The notes: a model not told the origin generated them from the letters alone. A DNA stretch of 64,000 nucleotides from Paenibacillus piscarius (GCF_022234545.1 NZ_JAIEUI010000007.1:213340-277339); one strand, 5' to 3'. Shown: positions 25,185-33,980, counted from the first letter of the stretch. Numbers and translations: made by a program.

Positions 25185-26638
25185 TGACCGTCACCTCTCG
25201 GGGTCTTATTCTTGAGCCATTTCGGGGCTCCCTTATTCTTGCGGTCTCTATCCCGCTCCGCCTGGCTGCGGGCCTTGCCCCCGCGCCCGGGCCCTCCCGC
25301 CGCGCGCGGCGCGCCGGCGGCCTGTCCCGGCCGGTGCTGCTCGCGCCGCACCGGCCCCTCACTGCTGGCAGCCGCTGTGCCCGGCTGCCCGGCCGGCAAG
25401 CCTTCGGCGCCTCCGGCGGCTGTACCAGCCGCCGAGATCCGCGCCTGCGGCTTGCCGGAGCGCGGCGCAGTGAAGCCGCCGCCCTTAAGCCCGTCGCGCC
25501 CGCCCTGGGCCAGCGCCTGGCCGAAGGCCATCTCCCGCTCGTCCAGCTGGATATCCAGCTCGCGGGCGAATTTGCGCATGATGAACGTCTGCTGCTCCGT
25601 AACGATCGTTACGGACAGCCCACGTTTGCCCATGCGCCCGGTCCGTCCGGCACGGTGGACATAGTGCTCGGAGTCGAAGGCCGGGTCGAAGCTGACGACC
25701 AGCGTCAGATTCTCAATATCCAGACCGCGCGCCGCCACATCGCTGGCGACCAGCACCTTGAACTTGCCGTCCCGGAAGCGGGCCAGCACACTTGCACGCG
25801 TCACCTTGTCGGCATCGCCGTACAGTGCTGCAGCACTCAGCCCCAGATGGTTCAGCTTGGCTGTTACCTCGGCGATCGTCTCGGTGGCGTTGACGAAAAC
25901 AATCGCCCGCTCCGGCTTGTAGTGGCGGAGAACCCGGCGCAGCATGTCGATCTTGTTCCGTTCCTCGCACACTACATAATGATGCTCCAGGCTCTGGGCC
26001 GTCATCATGCCGGGATCGATGCCGACCTCCGCCGGGTTCTTCATCTCCCGGCTGGCCAGCAGCCGGGTCTCAGGTCCGATCGTGGCTGACAGCATGACCA
26101 GCTGCCGGGTGCGCAGCGCGCTGCTGACGATCTTCGTCACTTCACCGGCGCCGCTGAGCTGGAACATCTGATCCGCCTCATCCAGCACAATCGTACTCAC
26201 CTCATGCATCTTCAGCTTGCGCAGCCCGATCAGCTCCCTTACGCGTCCCGGTGTGCCTACCACCAGGTGGGGATGCTCCCGCAGCTTGTCAATCTGGCGC
26301 TTGATCGCCGCCCCGCCGATCAGACCCATCGCCCGGATGCCGCGGTGCGCCCCGTAGCGCTCGGCCTCGCGGAGAATCTGCATGGCCAGCTCCTGGGTCG
26401 GGGCCAGCACCAGCTTCTGGAGGGAGCGCTGGTCCGGGTTAATCCCTTGCAGCAGCGGCAGCAGGTAAGCCAGCGTCTTGCCTGTGCCGGTCTGGGATGC
26501 GGCCAGAACATCTCTTCCTTCCAGCAGAAGCGGAATCGTCTGCTCCTGTACAGGGGATGGTTCAGTAATGCCGAATTCAGCCAACCGGGCCGCAAGGTCC
26601 TCCTGGATGCCGATCGCCGCAAAAGAAGCTTTATTCAT
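25181..26638 (-). CDS. DEAD-box RNA helicase with Arg/Gly/Ala-rich tail
   Basis: 485 residues. The Q motif precedes Walker A ASQTGTGKT (47-55). PTQELA, TPGR, VLDEADQM, LSAT, VFVNAT, ARGLDI and HRAGRTGR then follow in order. From about residue 375 the tail is low-complexity Gly, Ala, Arg and Pro and ends in KNKGAPKWLKNKTPRGDGQ, a basic RNA-binding extension. It is close in type to the YfmL/CshA group involved in ribosome assembly and mRNA turnover. It is the first gene of a helicase-ecsA-ecsB unit. Confidence 0.94.
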   Translation of the reverse strand: MNKASFAAIGIQEDLAARLAEFGITEPSPVQEQTIPLLLEGRDVLAASQTGTGKTLAYLLPLLQGINPDQRSLQKLVLAPTQELAMQILREAERYGAHRGIRAMGLIGGAAIKRQIDKLREHPHLVVGTPGRVRELIGLRKLKMHEVSTIVLDEADQMFQLSGAGEVTKIVSSALRTRQLVMLSATIGPETRLLASREMKNPAEVGIDPGMMTAQSLEHHYVVCEERNKIDMLRRVLRHYKPERAIVFVNATETIAEVTAKLNHLGLSAAALYGDADKVTRASVLARFRDGKFKVLVASDVAARGLDIENLTLVVSFDPAFDSEHYVHRAGRTGRMGKRGLSVTIVTEQQTFIMRKFARELDIQLDEREMAFGQALAQGGRDGLKGGGFTAPRSGKPQARISAAGTAAGGAEGLPAGQPGTAAASSEGPVRREQHRPGQAAGAPRAAGGPGRGGKARSQAERDRDRKNKGAPKWLKNKTPRGDGQ

Positions 26639-26767
26639 AATAGGGTTTCATCCTTTACACTTAATATAATATGTTCATTATATGCCAAAAAGGCCTCTCC
26701 ACCAAATGGAAGGCCATACATTCCCGTCCCGGCCGGGGAACAAACGGTTGCTTGAGTGGCCGGAGCG

Positions 26768-27544
26768 TCATTTTCGGTTCATCATGTTGTACGTCAGCTT
26801 ATCCGCCAGCCGGGGGAACAGGTTATAGAGACGGATGCCGAAGCCCGCCAGACCGGGAAGATCCACTTCCTCCCTGCCCTTCTCCATCAGCTTCACCATC
26901 TTGGCGGACACATGCTCCGGAGTCATCATGATCCGGCTGACGCTCCGCTCATAATTGCCGGAAGGGTCGGCGGTCTTGAAGAAGTCCGTAGCGATCGGTC
27001 CGGGATTCACCGCAGAGACGGTAATCCCGCTCTTGCGCAGCTCCTGGCGGAGCGCATTGGTGAAGCCGAGCACCGCATGCTTGGTCGCGGTATAGGCAAC
27101 CGAGCGGGCTGTGCCGATCTTGCCGGCCATTGAGGCCACATTCACAATCTGGCCGCTGCCGCGCGCCAGCATATGCGGCACAACAGCCTTGGTGCAGCGG
27201 ACGATCCCCATATAGTTCACATCCATCATGGCAGCGAATTCACCAGGCTCCATCTCGGTAAAAGCAGCAAACTTGCCATAACCCGCATTATTCAGCAGAA
27301 TGTCAATCCGCCCGTACCGGTCCAGCACCGCTTCCATGGTCCGGTTAACCTCGGCCTCATCGGTCACATCACAGACGAACCACCCGGATTCGCCCTTCAG
27401 CTCTGCGGCAAGCGCCCGGAGCTTGTCCTCCGAACGGGCCAGCAGCACAGGAACAGCCCCGCGCTCACTCAGCATCTGTGCCGTAATCGCGCCGATTCCG
27501 CTGGAAGCGCCCGTAATCACCACAATCTTGCCCTGCAACTTCAT
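26768..27544 (-). CDS. Short-chain dehydrogenase/reductase
   Basis: 258 residues of the classical SDR fold: cofactor-binding TGASSGIG (11-18), NNAG near residue 87, a catalytic Ser in VNVASMAGKIG, and Tyr/Lys in YTATK. No acidic residue stands at the end of the second strand; LLARSEDKL suggests NADP preference. The C-terminal tail (LPGLAGFGIRLYNLFPRLAD) is typical of the DltE/YqjQ-like group. The substrate is unknown. Confidence 0.9.
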   Translation of the reverse strand: MKLQGKIVVITGASSGIGAITAQMLSERGAVPVLLARSEDKLRALAAELKGESGWFVCDVTDEAEVNRTMEAVLDRYGRIDILLNNAGYGKFAAFTEMEPGEFAAMMDVNYMGIVRCTKAVVPHMLARGSGQIVNVASMAGKIGTARSVAYTATKHAVLGFTNALRQELRKSGITVSAVNPGPIATDFFKTADPSGNYERSVSRIMMTPEHVSAKMVKLMEKGREEVDLPGLAGFGIRLYNLFPRLADKLTYNMMNRK

Positions 27545-27582
27545 CGAATCTTCAGCTCCCGGTTTCCGCTTAAAAGGACATT

Positions 27583-28038
27583 CTAAGAGATCATCACCTG
27601 AATATCAAGCTCTCCAATGCCTTCCATCATCAGCGGGATGCTCAGCGCCTTGCGCGGCAGGACGGACATCCCATCCGACTTCATCAGCCGCGGCGGAGTA
27701 ATGTCTACCGCTACTCCCTGATTGGAGAGAATAGTACTGGCATTACCGCTGATCATATTGCCCAGCTCGGAGATGGCACTCTGCCCCATCTCATCCATCT
27801 CTGTAATCACATAACCGCCCATCATCGCCGATACGATCTTCAGCGCCACCTGTTCAGCAATACCGAAGATAATATCCCCGCTGAGCTGACCTGTCATTCC
27901 CACTTGAATCCATATATGATTATCGATCAGTTCGATGTCCTTGATCCCCAGCATACCGGTGGATGGCGAGACCTGGATTACCTGCTCAATTACGGTTCGT
28001 GCAGACTCTAGAAACGGATTAATGACTTCTGCTTTCAT
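27583..28038 (-). CDS. cheX: CheX-like chemotaxis phosphatase
   Basis: 151 residues from the ATG at 28038; a GTG-like longer frame from 28074 is less likely because the GGGGGG ribosome binding site fits the internal ATG. The active-site helix shared by CheC/CheX/FliY is visible as SAISELGNMISGN, with Glu91 and Asn94 placed for CheY-P hydrolysis. It is a stand-alone gene with no other chemotaxis genes nearby. It would dephosphorylate CheY-P or another response regulator in the cytosol. Confidence 0.85.
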   Translation of the reverse strand: MKAEVINPFLESARTVIEQVIQVSPSTGMLGIKDIELIDNHIWIQVGMTGQLSGDIIFGIAEQVALKIVSAMMGGYVITEMDEMGQSAISELGNMISGNASTILSNQGVAVDITPPRLMKSDGMSVLPRKALSIPLMMEGIGELDIQVMIS

Positions 28039-28185
28039 GAAAGTGCTGTCCCCCCTCGACCAGTCTTTGGTCATATACCAAAAGTCCTAAGCAATAATGA
28101 TTTATTATACTTCATATATCGGTATTATTCACCAAAAATTAATGGTCTTGTCGAATGAATTCTGAAGTTAGTTGAGACCGCAACA

Positions 28186-28214
28186 TTGCCCTCCCGGGAG
28201 TAATCTCCTATAAT
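28186..28214 (+). promoter_or_regulatory. Promoter upstream of the LysR gene
   Basis: TTGCCC (28186-28191) and a perfect TATAAT (28209-28214) are 17 nt apart. The start codon is 225 nt further on, giving a long leader (28220-28438) in which no riboswitch or ORF was recognised. The rest of the 400-nt gap from 28039 is AT-rich promoter DNA. Confidence 0.6.
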
Positions 28215-28438
28215 TTAATAAAATGACGACACCCGAGCGGATACGCCTGCACCAGCCTTAACCCTCCGAGTCAGCCATCAGCAGCACATCTCCTGTGTAT
28301 TTTGCCGGAACCGGCAGCCTGCAGACTCTTGTGACAGGAACCATGCCTTAAGCGTATCCACCTTCCGGAAAGCAGCGGCTTTCCCTGTATGTACAACTAT
28401 TCGGCGGCACGATTCCGGTGCCATAAGGGGGCAAGTCC

Positions 28439-29341
28439 ATGAACATCAGCCAGCTCGAAACACTGATTACCATCTCCAAAACCATGAGCTTCCGCAAAGC
28501 GGGCGAACTGCTCAACCTGACCCAGCCGGCGGTCTCGGCGCAGATCAAAAGCCTGGAGGAAGAATTCAAAACCCAGCTCGTTGACCGGAACCAGCCGGTG
28601 ACGCTGACGGACAGGGGCAAGGTCTTCCTCGCCCATGCAGAGCAAATTGTCGGAATTGTGGACGAGCTTAAGCAGCGCCTTGCCGATCTCGAAGAGAATC
28701 CCCAAGGGCATATTATTCTCGGCACCACAACCTCCATCGCCATCCAGATCCTACCGCGGGTGCTCTCTTATTTCCAGGACCAGTTCCCCCATATCAAAAC
28801 CTCGATCTCGTCCATGTCCTCCTCCCAGATCTATCAGCAGGTCGAGAACGGGATTGTAGATGTCGGCATCGGTTACCTGATCGGGCGCAATCCCGGGATG
28901 ACCACCTCTGTGCTGTATTATGATACTTTTGAACTGGTTGTCTCGCCCCGCCATCCGCTGGCCCAGGTCAAATCGGCCGGGATTGAGGCCCTGGGACGCA
29001 TTCCGCTGATCCTGCTCTCGCCGGATACCGTCGGCCGCAAGTTCGTCGATGAGGTGCTGGCCAAGCACGGCATTCACCCTCAGGTCATCATGGAGCTGAC
29101 CAGCAGCGAGGAAGTGAAGCGGATGGTCGAGCTGGATCTCGGGGCCGCAGTCATCTCCAAGCAGTCGGTGATGGCCGAGGTCAGGAGCGGCACCCTCCGG
29201 ATCGTCCCGATTATCGAGCTTGAGGTGACACACCCTGTAGGAGTCATTACCAAATCCGGCAAATACGTCAATTCAGCGATGCGGCAGTTTCTGAGCGATC
29301 TTAAGGGAATGCCCGAGACCCAGTTCATCGGTTCAGAGTAA
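28439..29341 (+). CDS. LysR family transcriptional regulator
   Basis: 300 residues. The winged helix-turn-helix is at the N-terminus (SFRKAGELLNLTQPAVSAQI, then KSLEEEFKTQLVDR). A periplasmic-binding-like effector domain covers about residues 90-295. AAGGGGG lies 8 nt before the ATG. The sequence type resembles CysL/CysB-like activators, but the effector is unknown. The PHP phosphatase gene follows after 44 nt and may be in the same transcript. Confidence 0.92.
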   Translation: MNISQLETLITISKTMSFRKAGELLNLTQPAVSAQIKSLEEEFKTQLVDRNQPVTLTDRGKVFLAHAEQIVGIVDELKQRLADLEENPQGHIILGTTTSIAIQILPRVLSYFQDQFPHIKTSISSMSSSQIYQQVENGIVDVGIGYLIGRNPGMTTSVLYYDTFELVVSPRHPLAQVKSAGIEALGRIPLILLSPDTVGRKFVDEVLAKHGIHPQVIMELTSSEEVKRMVELDLGAAVISKQSVMAEVRSGTLRIVPIIELEVTHPVGVITKSGKYVNSAMRQFLSDLKGMPETQFIGSE

Positions 29342-29385
29342 ACGTACCTAATCCGCCATTTTGGCCTAAGGAGATGTTTCTATTT

Positions 29386-30195
29386 ATGAATTTCGACCTG
29401 CACACCCATCATTTCCGCTGCGGTCATGCGGACGGCAATATCAGAGATTATATTGAAGCGGGCATATCCGCCGGTCTGGATGTCATCGGGATTTCTGACC
29501 ATTCGCCTTACTTCGGCAGCCCGGAGGAGCAGGCTTTCCCGCGAATCGCCATGGCGAAGTCTGAGCTGGTTCATTACGTAGAGGAAGTACTGGCGCTGCA
29601 GAAGGAATACGCGGGGCGTATCGATGTCCTGCTCGGCATGGAGTCCGACTATTTCCCGGAGCATGCGGAGCTGTACCGCCAGATCTATGCCGCATATCCG
29701 TTCGATTATATTATCGGCTCGGTGCATCACGTAGAAGAGGTCAGTATCTTCAATCAGGGCCGCTGGAAGGGACTGACGGACGGGCAGAAGCTGGCATCCA
29801 AAAGCGAATATTACCGGCTGATCGCCGAATCCGCGCGCAGCGGCATCTTCCAGATTCTCGGCCATATTGACGCGATGAAAGGCAACTATCCGCCGTTCTC
29901 GGAGATACTTGCACCCAGGGAGATTGACGAAGCCCTGCGCGTCATAGGCGAGTGCGGAACGGCGATTGAGATCAATACCTCCGGCGGCACCAAGCTGTGC
30001 GGCGGCTGGTATCCGTCAGACGAGATTCTGGAGCGGGCGCTGCATTTCGGTGTAGAGGTTACCTTCGGCTCCGATGCGCATTTGCCTGCCCGTGTGGCTG
30101 ACCAGCGCAATCAGGTGGCGGCCCGGCTGAAGGAGATTGGCTTCAGACATTGGGTCTATTACAAGCAGCGGCAGAAGGTTACGGTTGCGCTGTAG
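29386..30195 (+). CDS. PHP-domain histidinol-phosphatase-type protein
   Basis: 269 residues from MNFDLHTHHFRCGHADG; the ATG at 29374 directly abuts AAGGAG, so the ATG at 29386 is preferred although its spacing is long (12 nt). Metal-binding motifs of the PHP family are visible: DLHTHHFRCGHADG, GISDHSPYF, GMESDYFP, GSVHHV, LGHIDAMKG and FGSDAHLPARV. Family members include histidinol-phosphatase (HisJ/HisK type) of histidine biosynthesis. No other his genes are near, so a different phosphoester substrate is possible. Confidence 0.88.
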   Translation: MNFDLHTHHFRCGHADGNIRDYIEAGISAGLDVIGISDHSPYFGSPEEQAFPRIAMAKSELVHYVEEVLALQKEYAGRIDVLLGMESDYFPEHAELYRQIYAAYPFDYIIGSVHHVEEVSIFNQGRWKGLTDGQKLASKSEYYRLIAESARSGIFQILGHIDAMKGNYPPFSEILAPREIDEALRVIGECGTAIEINTSGGTKLCGGWYPSDEILERALHFGVEVTFGSDAHLPARVADQRNQVAARLKEIGFRHWVYYKQRQKVTVAL

Positions 30196-30228
30196 ACGTT
30201 GTTAGACTTAGCTGGAATTCCCCGCATT

Positions 30229-30299
30229 AAAAAGCACCGCGCTATCAGGTACAGACGTGACTATCCCCTGTCACGCTGCCTGCTGCTGCGGTGCTTTTA
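30229..30299. terminator. Long-loop hairpin between convergent genes
   Basis: AAAAGCACCGC and GCGGTGCTTTT are complementary across a loop of about 47 nt and carry A/T runs outside. It can end both the PHP gene and the nitroreductase gene. Confidence 0.7.
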
Positions 30300-30315
30300 T
30301 GTTGTACAACTCTGC

Positions 30316-31065
30316 TTATTGCTGATTCAGATTCCTGCAGGTGAAGCCCTGCTGCTTCAGCGTCCGCTGGGCATCCCCGTACTGCGGATTCAGGGCATAG
30401 AAGCGGGCGATCATGCTGCTCCAGTCCCGCTCCGTCAGTCCCTGCGCCTTCAGCGATTCGCGGTGGACCACGTTGTATTCTTCGATCAGGCCTAACTGAT
30501 CCGGGTTATAGATCTCTTCGTGGCAGACAGCGGCCATAGGCAGGCGCGGCCGCTGCGGCTGCTCCTCCGCCGGATAGCCGATACAGAGGCCTACCACCGG
30601 GAAAACATACTGCGGCAATTGCAGCAGCTTGATCACTTCAGCGGTATTGCGGCGGACGCCGCCAATCGGGATAATGCCCAGCCCCAGCGATTCCGCGGCT
30701 GCCACCGCATTCGCCAAGGCGATGCCGACATCGGCCGCGCCGACCAGCAGGGCATCCACATCCTCAGCCGTCTCAAACGGCTGCCCCTCCAGCTCGGCCG
30801 CCAGCTTCGCCCGGTGGAAGTCCATGCAGAAGACCAGGAAGACCGGCGCTTCCGCCACATGCTTCTGGTTGCCGCTCAGCACCGACAGCTGCTGCCTGCG
30901 TTCTTCACTCCGTACAGCAATAACCGATACCTGCTGGCCGTTCACCCAGGATGGCGCTGCCTGGGCCGCTTCCATAATCAGCCTCAGCTTCTCCGGCTCC
31001 ACCGCCTGGGCAGAATAGTGCCGGTAAGAGCGGTGGTTCTTAAGTAATCTAATCACATCATTCAA
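30316..31065 (-). CDS. NAD(P)H-dependent nitroreductase (NfrA-type)
   Basis: 249 residues from a TTG at 31065, which has GGGGAGGG 9 nt upstream; a frame opening at 31128 lacks a ribosome binding site. The FMN-binding pattern RSYRHYSAQAVEP, AAPSWVNGQQV and GIIPIGGVRRN is typical of the oxygen-insensitive flavin reductase/nitroreductase group (NfrA1, Frp). The C-terminal basic/aromatic FYALNPQYGDAQRTL belongs to the dimer arm. It would reduce flavins, quinones or nitro compounds. Upstream lies a family A repeat array. Confidence 0.9.
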   Translation of the reverse strand: MNDVIRLLKNHRSYRHYSAQAVEPEKLRLIMEAAQAAPSWVNGQQVSVIAVRSEERRQQLSVLSGNQKHVAEAPVFLVFCMDFHRAKLAAELEGQPFETAEDVDALLVGAADVGIALANAVAAAESLGLGIIPIGGVRRNTAEVIKLLQLPQYVFPVVGLCIGYPAEEQPQRPRLPMAAVCHEEIYNPDQLGLIEEYNVVHRESLKAQGLTERDWSSMIARFYALNPQYGDAQRTLKQQGFTCRNLNQQ

Positions 31066-31146
31066 GAGCTCATACCCTCCCCAATTTACATACTGTTCCA
31101 ATGTACCATGTACACTATCATAGCCCAATTCCCGTCAGGACCGCCA

Positions 31147-31290
31147 GCGTACAATGGAATGCTCCTCATTCGCCCGTTCGTTCCGCCCATTAACCTCGAA
31201 TTCAGGTGCACTAATGCTCCTCATCCGCTCGATCCGCCCATTATCCACGAATTCAGGTGCACTAATGCTCTTCACCCGCTCCGCCCACAG
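31147..31290 (+). repeat. Family A 51-bp tandem repeat, one decayed and two intact units
   Basis: Intact units start at 31198 and 31249 (GAATTCAGGTGCACTAATGC). A decayed unit in the same 51-bp register starts at 31147. The array fills most of the 333-nt gap between the nitroreductase start and the small AT-rich gene. Confidence 0.9.
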
Positions 31291-31398
31291 AAAGTAGCAA
31301 TAAATCAAATATCGTGGTCTAAGCAAAAGGTTAGTTACAATATGTGGTAAGATAAATGATATGAGGACAAAGTTAATTCAAGGGAGATGAATTCATAA

Positions 31399-31674
31399 TT
31401 GAAAAAGATCATTGCCGGAAGCATTCTATTATTCTCTGGAATAATCTTATACTTAGGAGTATATATTGAGGCCGCACGTCATTCGTCCACTTTAGGAGGT
31501 TGGACAACTCCTCCTGGACGATTCGCAACAGCTTTGAATGAAGTGGGTGGAACAACCACGTTTTATAGTTCTATAGTGATGATTATTTGCGGTATCATTT
31601 TATTACTTTGGGGCTGCTTTGAAGATGATGTGGTGAAATTAATAAAACTTATCGTAAAGAAAAAGGATACATGA
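31399..31674 (+). CDS. Small membrane protein of unknown function (AT-rich)
   Basis: 91 residues with a TTG start at 31399; GGGAG lies 12 nt upstream, a longish spacing. It has two hydrophobic helices (about 5-25 and 57-75) separated by a Gly/Thr/Pro-rich extracellular-type loop (TLGGWTTPPGRFATALNEVG), then a Lys-rich tail. Its base composition is clearly more AT-rich than its neighbours and it is flanked on both sides by family A repeats, which suggests insertion or late acquisition. No family was recognised. Confidence 0.6.
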   Translation: MKKIIAGSILLFSGIILYLGVYIEAARHSSTLGGWTTPPGRFATALNEVGGTTTFYSSIVMIICGIILLLWGCFEDDVVKLIKLIVKKKDT

Positions 31675-31715
31675 ATGTAACGTTAATTAAACAAGACGTG
31701 ACATAGCCAGACAGA

Positions 31716-31972
31716 CAAATTCAGGTGCACTAGTGCTCCTCATTCGCTCATTCCGCCCACTAACTACGAATTCAGGTGCACTAGTGCTCTTCATTTGCCC
31801 GTTCCACCCGCTATCCACGAATTCAGGTGCACTAGTGCTCTTCATTCGCTCATTCCGCCCGCTATCCACGAATTCAGGTGCACTAATGCTCCTTATTCGC
31901 TCATTCCACCCGCTATCCACGAATTCAGGTGTACTAGTGCTCCTCATCCGCTCAATTCGCCCACGCCCCGTA
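31716..31972 (+). repeat. Family A 51-bp tandem repeat, five units
   Basis: AATTCAGGTGCACTAGTGCT cores begin at 31718, 31769, 31820, 31871 and 31922, exactly 51 bp apart. The core contains the palindrome GCACTAGTGC inside a larger imperfect one. The remaining 30 bp (CATTCGCTCATTCCGCCC...) is also conserved, so these are full-unit repeats, not repeat plus variable spacer. Confidence 0.97.
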
Positions 31973-32000
31973 AATTCATGGTTCTCCTACAGCTACTCAC

Positions 32001-32255
32001 AGCCGTACCAAAAGGATTTATCCCTTTCATTCCACCTCTCAGCCCACTTTCAGCCGCACCAGAGGGATTTATCCCTTTCATTCCACCTCTCAGCCCACTT
32101 CCAGCCGCACCAGAGGGATTTATCCCTTTCATTTCCCCTCACAGCCCACTTTCAGCCGCACCAGAGGGATTTATCCCTTTCATTTCCCCTCACAGCCCAC
32201 TTCCAGCTGCACCAGAGGGATTTCTCCCTTTCATGCGCCCTCCCATCCCACTTTC
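32001..32255 (+). repeat. Family B 51-bp tandem repeat, five units
   Basis: Units begin AGCCGCACCAGAGGGATTTA at 32001, 32052, 32103, 32154 and 32205, again exactly 51 bp apart. The AGGGAT-TT-ATCCCT core is a perfect inverted repeat in the internal copies. The array follows family A after about 30 bp, in the same order and orientation as at 7.6-7.9 kb. Together these arrays fill the 718-nt gap 31675-32392. Confidence 0.97.
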
Positions 32256-32290
32256 CGCCCACTTCCACCCACGCCTCAATAAAACCGCAC

Positions 32291-32318
32291 AAAAAAATGG
32301 ACCCGAAGCATCGGGTCC
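32291..32318 (-). terminator. Intrinsic terminator of the GNAT gene
   Basis: GGACCCGA pairs with TCGGGTCC around four bases. On the minus strand it is followed by A and seven T. Confidence 0.85.
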
Positions 32319-32392
32319 GAGCAGCAGTTATATTTTCAAAAGGGGGTCATGTACTTAGTTTAACCGCTGACTGTTAGAGTTTGATAACGGCT

Positions 32393-32941
32393 TTATTTCA
32401 ATTGTGTAACAAGTGTGTAGATCTTCATTACATCGCCCGAGCCGTCCGCCATCGGCAGTGTCCGCTCCAGGGTCAGCCCATTCTTGAGCATCACCCGGGC
32501 GGAGCGGAGATTGTCTCCCCGGCAGCGTCCCTCCACCTGCCGGAGTCCAAGCTCACGGAAGCTGTAGTCCAGCAGCAGCCTGAGCGCCTCTGTCGCATAG
32601 CCGCGGCCCCACCATTGCGGACTAAGCATGTAGCCTAGCACCGCCTTGCCCTCATGGCGGCTCCAGTTCTGCAGCGAGACCGACCCGATCAGCTCCGGCT
32701 GTCCCTTGATATAGATTCCGGCGTGAAGCGCAGAGGGATCATAGCCGTGCAGCATCCGCTTCACCAGCTTATCCAGTACCCCCTGCTGTGAAGAGGATCC
32801 TTGGCGGAGTTGGATATGCGGCTGCACCTCCGGGTGGGAGAGCAGCGACTTCAGCATTGCCCCGTCAGCGGGCGCCATGGTCTTCAGTTCAACGGCCTGG
32901 CCTTGCAGCGCCATGCCCATAATCATCTCATACGTGCTCAT
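32393..32941 (-). CDS. GNAT family N-acetyltransferase (RimJ/RimL type)
   Basis: 182 residues, with AAGGAGAGCTC just before the ATG at 32941. The acetyl-CoA loop is WGRGYATEALRLLL, preceded by LGYMLSP and followed by NLRSARVMLKNGL, the standard RimJ/RimL pattern. The protein's HIQLRQGSSSQQGVLDKLVK segment shows the family's N-terminal arm. The substrate is unknown. It is convergent with the repeat-flanked small gene. Confidence 0.87.
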   Translation of the reverse strand: MSTYEMIMGMALQGQAVELKTMAPADGAMLKSLLSHPEVQPHIQLRQGSSSQQGVLDKLVKRMLHGYDPSALHAGIYIKGQPELIGSVSLQNWSRHEGKAVLGYMLSPQWWGRGYATEALRLLLDYSFRELGLRQVEGRCRGDNLRSARVMLKNGLTLERTLPMADGSGDVMKIYTLVTQLK

Positions 32942-33007
32942 GAGCTCTCCTTCTTCCGCTCTTGTTAGGCCACTCCCCGGAGCCGGAGCCTGACCCTCCA
33001 GCGTCCA

Positions 33008-33943
33008 CTACGCCCGGCGCAACGTGAAGACGGTAAGCTCCGGGCGGCACAGGAAGCGCAGCGGCATCATCGTCTCGCCGAAGCCCCGGTTCACATACAC
33101 CGGCATCCCTGTATTCTCTGTATAATACAGGCCGTCTATGTATTTGCGCGACCCGTAAGGCGTGAACGGGGCTCCGGCCAGCGGCAGGCGGATCTGTCCG
33201 CCGTGGCTGTGTCCCGAGAGCTGCAGGTGGAACGGATATGCCTCGGCAATATCAGCGTAATCCGGCTCATGCATCAGCAGCACCGTGAACGTGCCGTCCG
33301 GAATATCCTTGACTGCCGCCTCCGGGTCCGGCTTGCCGTGCAGCATATCATCCAGTCCGGCTACCGCCATTACTGCGCCACCCTGCCGGATCAGGTAGGC
33401 CTGGTTGCGCAGCACCCGGAATCCGGCTTCCTTCAGCAGCTTGGTCAGCAGCTCTGTATTCTTGTAATCATGATTGCCGAGGATGGCGTACTTCCCAAGC
33501 GGGGCCTCCAGTTCAGCCAGTATAGATACCGAATCGGTCAGGTCCTCAGCATAGCTGTCCACGATATCCCCTGTGAAGCAGATCAGGTCCGGCTGCTCTT
33601 CCCGGATATTCTTCACCAGCCGGGCCACATCGCGGGCATCCTTATTGAACCCTAGGTGCACATCGCTGAAATGAACCAGCCGGGTTCCGGCAAAAGCCGA
33701 AGGCAGCTCCTTCAGCGGCAGCTCCAAGCGGTTCACCTCTAACCAGTTCGGCTCTCCCTGCCAGGCATAGCCGCCGGTCAGCAGAGCCGCACCGGCCAGC
33801 GTCCCCAGCCCGCGGGCCAGGAACTGGCGGCGCGTCATGGTGCGCCTTCCCGGTTCTTCCGGCTGCGGCGGGACCTGTCCTCCGCCTTCCGCAGCAGCGG
33901 GTATCGTCTTGCCCGGAGAGCCTCCGAACGATGGTTTGCTCAT
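33008..33943 (-). CDS. Tat-exported metallophosphoesterase (YkuE-like)
   Basis: 311 residues. A twin-arginine signal TMTRRQFLARGLGTLAGAAL follows a 34-residue Pro/Gly-rich leader. The calcineurin-type metal site is complete: FSDVHLG, TGDIVD, LGNHDY, LLMHEPDY and GHSHGGQ. B. subtilis YkuE has the same layout and is exported by TatAyCy. It probably cleaves a cell-wall or membrane phosphoester outside the cytoplasmic membrane. The long N-terminal extension before the RR motif is unusual; a start nearer the RR motif is possible. Confidence 0.9.
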   Translation of the reverse strand: MSKPSFGGSPGKTIPAAAEGGGQVPPQPEEPGRRTMTRRQFLARGLGTLAGAALLTGGYAWQGEPNWLEVNRLELPLKELPSAFAGTRLVHFSDVHLGFNKDARDVARLVKNIREEQPDLICFTGDIVDSYAEDLTDSVSILAELEAPLGKYAILGNHDYKNTELLTKLLKEAGFRVLRNQAYLIRQGGAVMAVAGLDDMLHGKPDPEAAVKDIPDGTFTVLLMHEPDYADIAEAYPFHLQLSGHSHGGQIRLPLAGAPFTPYGSRKYIDGLYYTENTGMPVYVNRGFGETMMPLRFLCRPELTVFTLRRA

Positions 33944-33980
33944 CAGGAGATTCTCCTCTCTGTCTTGAATTCTAATTGGA

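Noticed and set aside
28215..28438. Riboswitch or T-box in the long LysR leader
   Set aside because: No conserved T-box (TGGNACCGCG-type) or known aptamer signature could be seen.
31687..31947. Minus-strand 86-residue reading frame with PEFVDSG repeats
   Set aside because: It is a by-product of the 51-bp (17-codon) repeat having no stop; there is no ribosome binding site and it spans non-coding family A units.
31716..32255. CRISPR-like array (short palindromic cores at constant spacing)
   Set aside because: The sequence between cores is conserved from unit to unit, so there are no unique spacers, and no cas genes are near.
31733..32377. Plus-strand reading frames of 214 and 187 residues
   Set aside because: They run through family A and B repeats into the terminator of the next gene and have no initiation signals.
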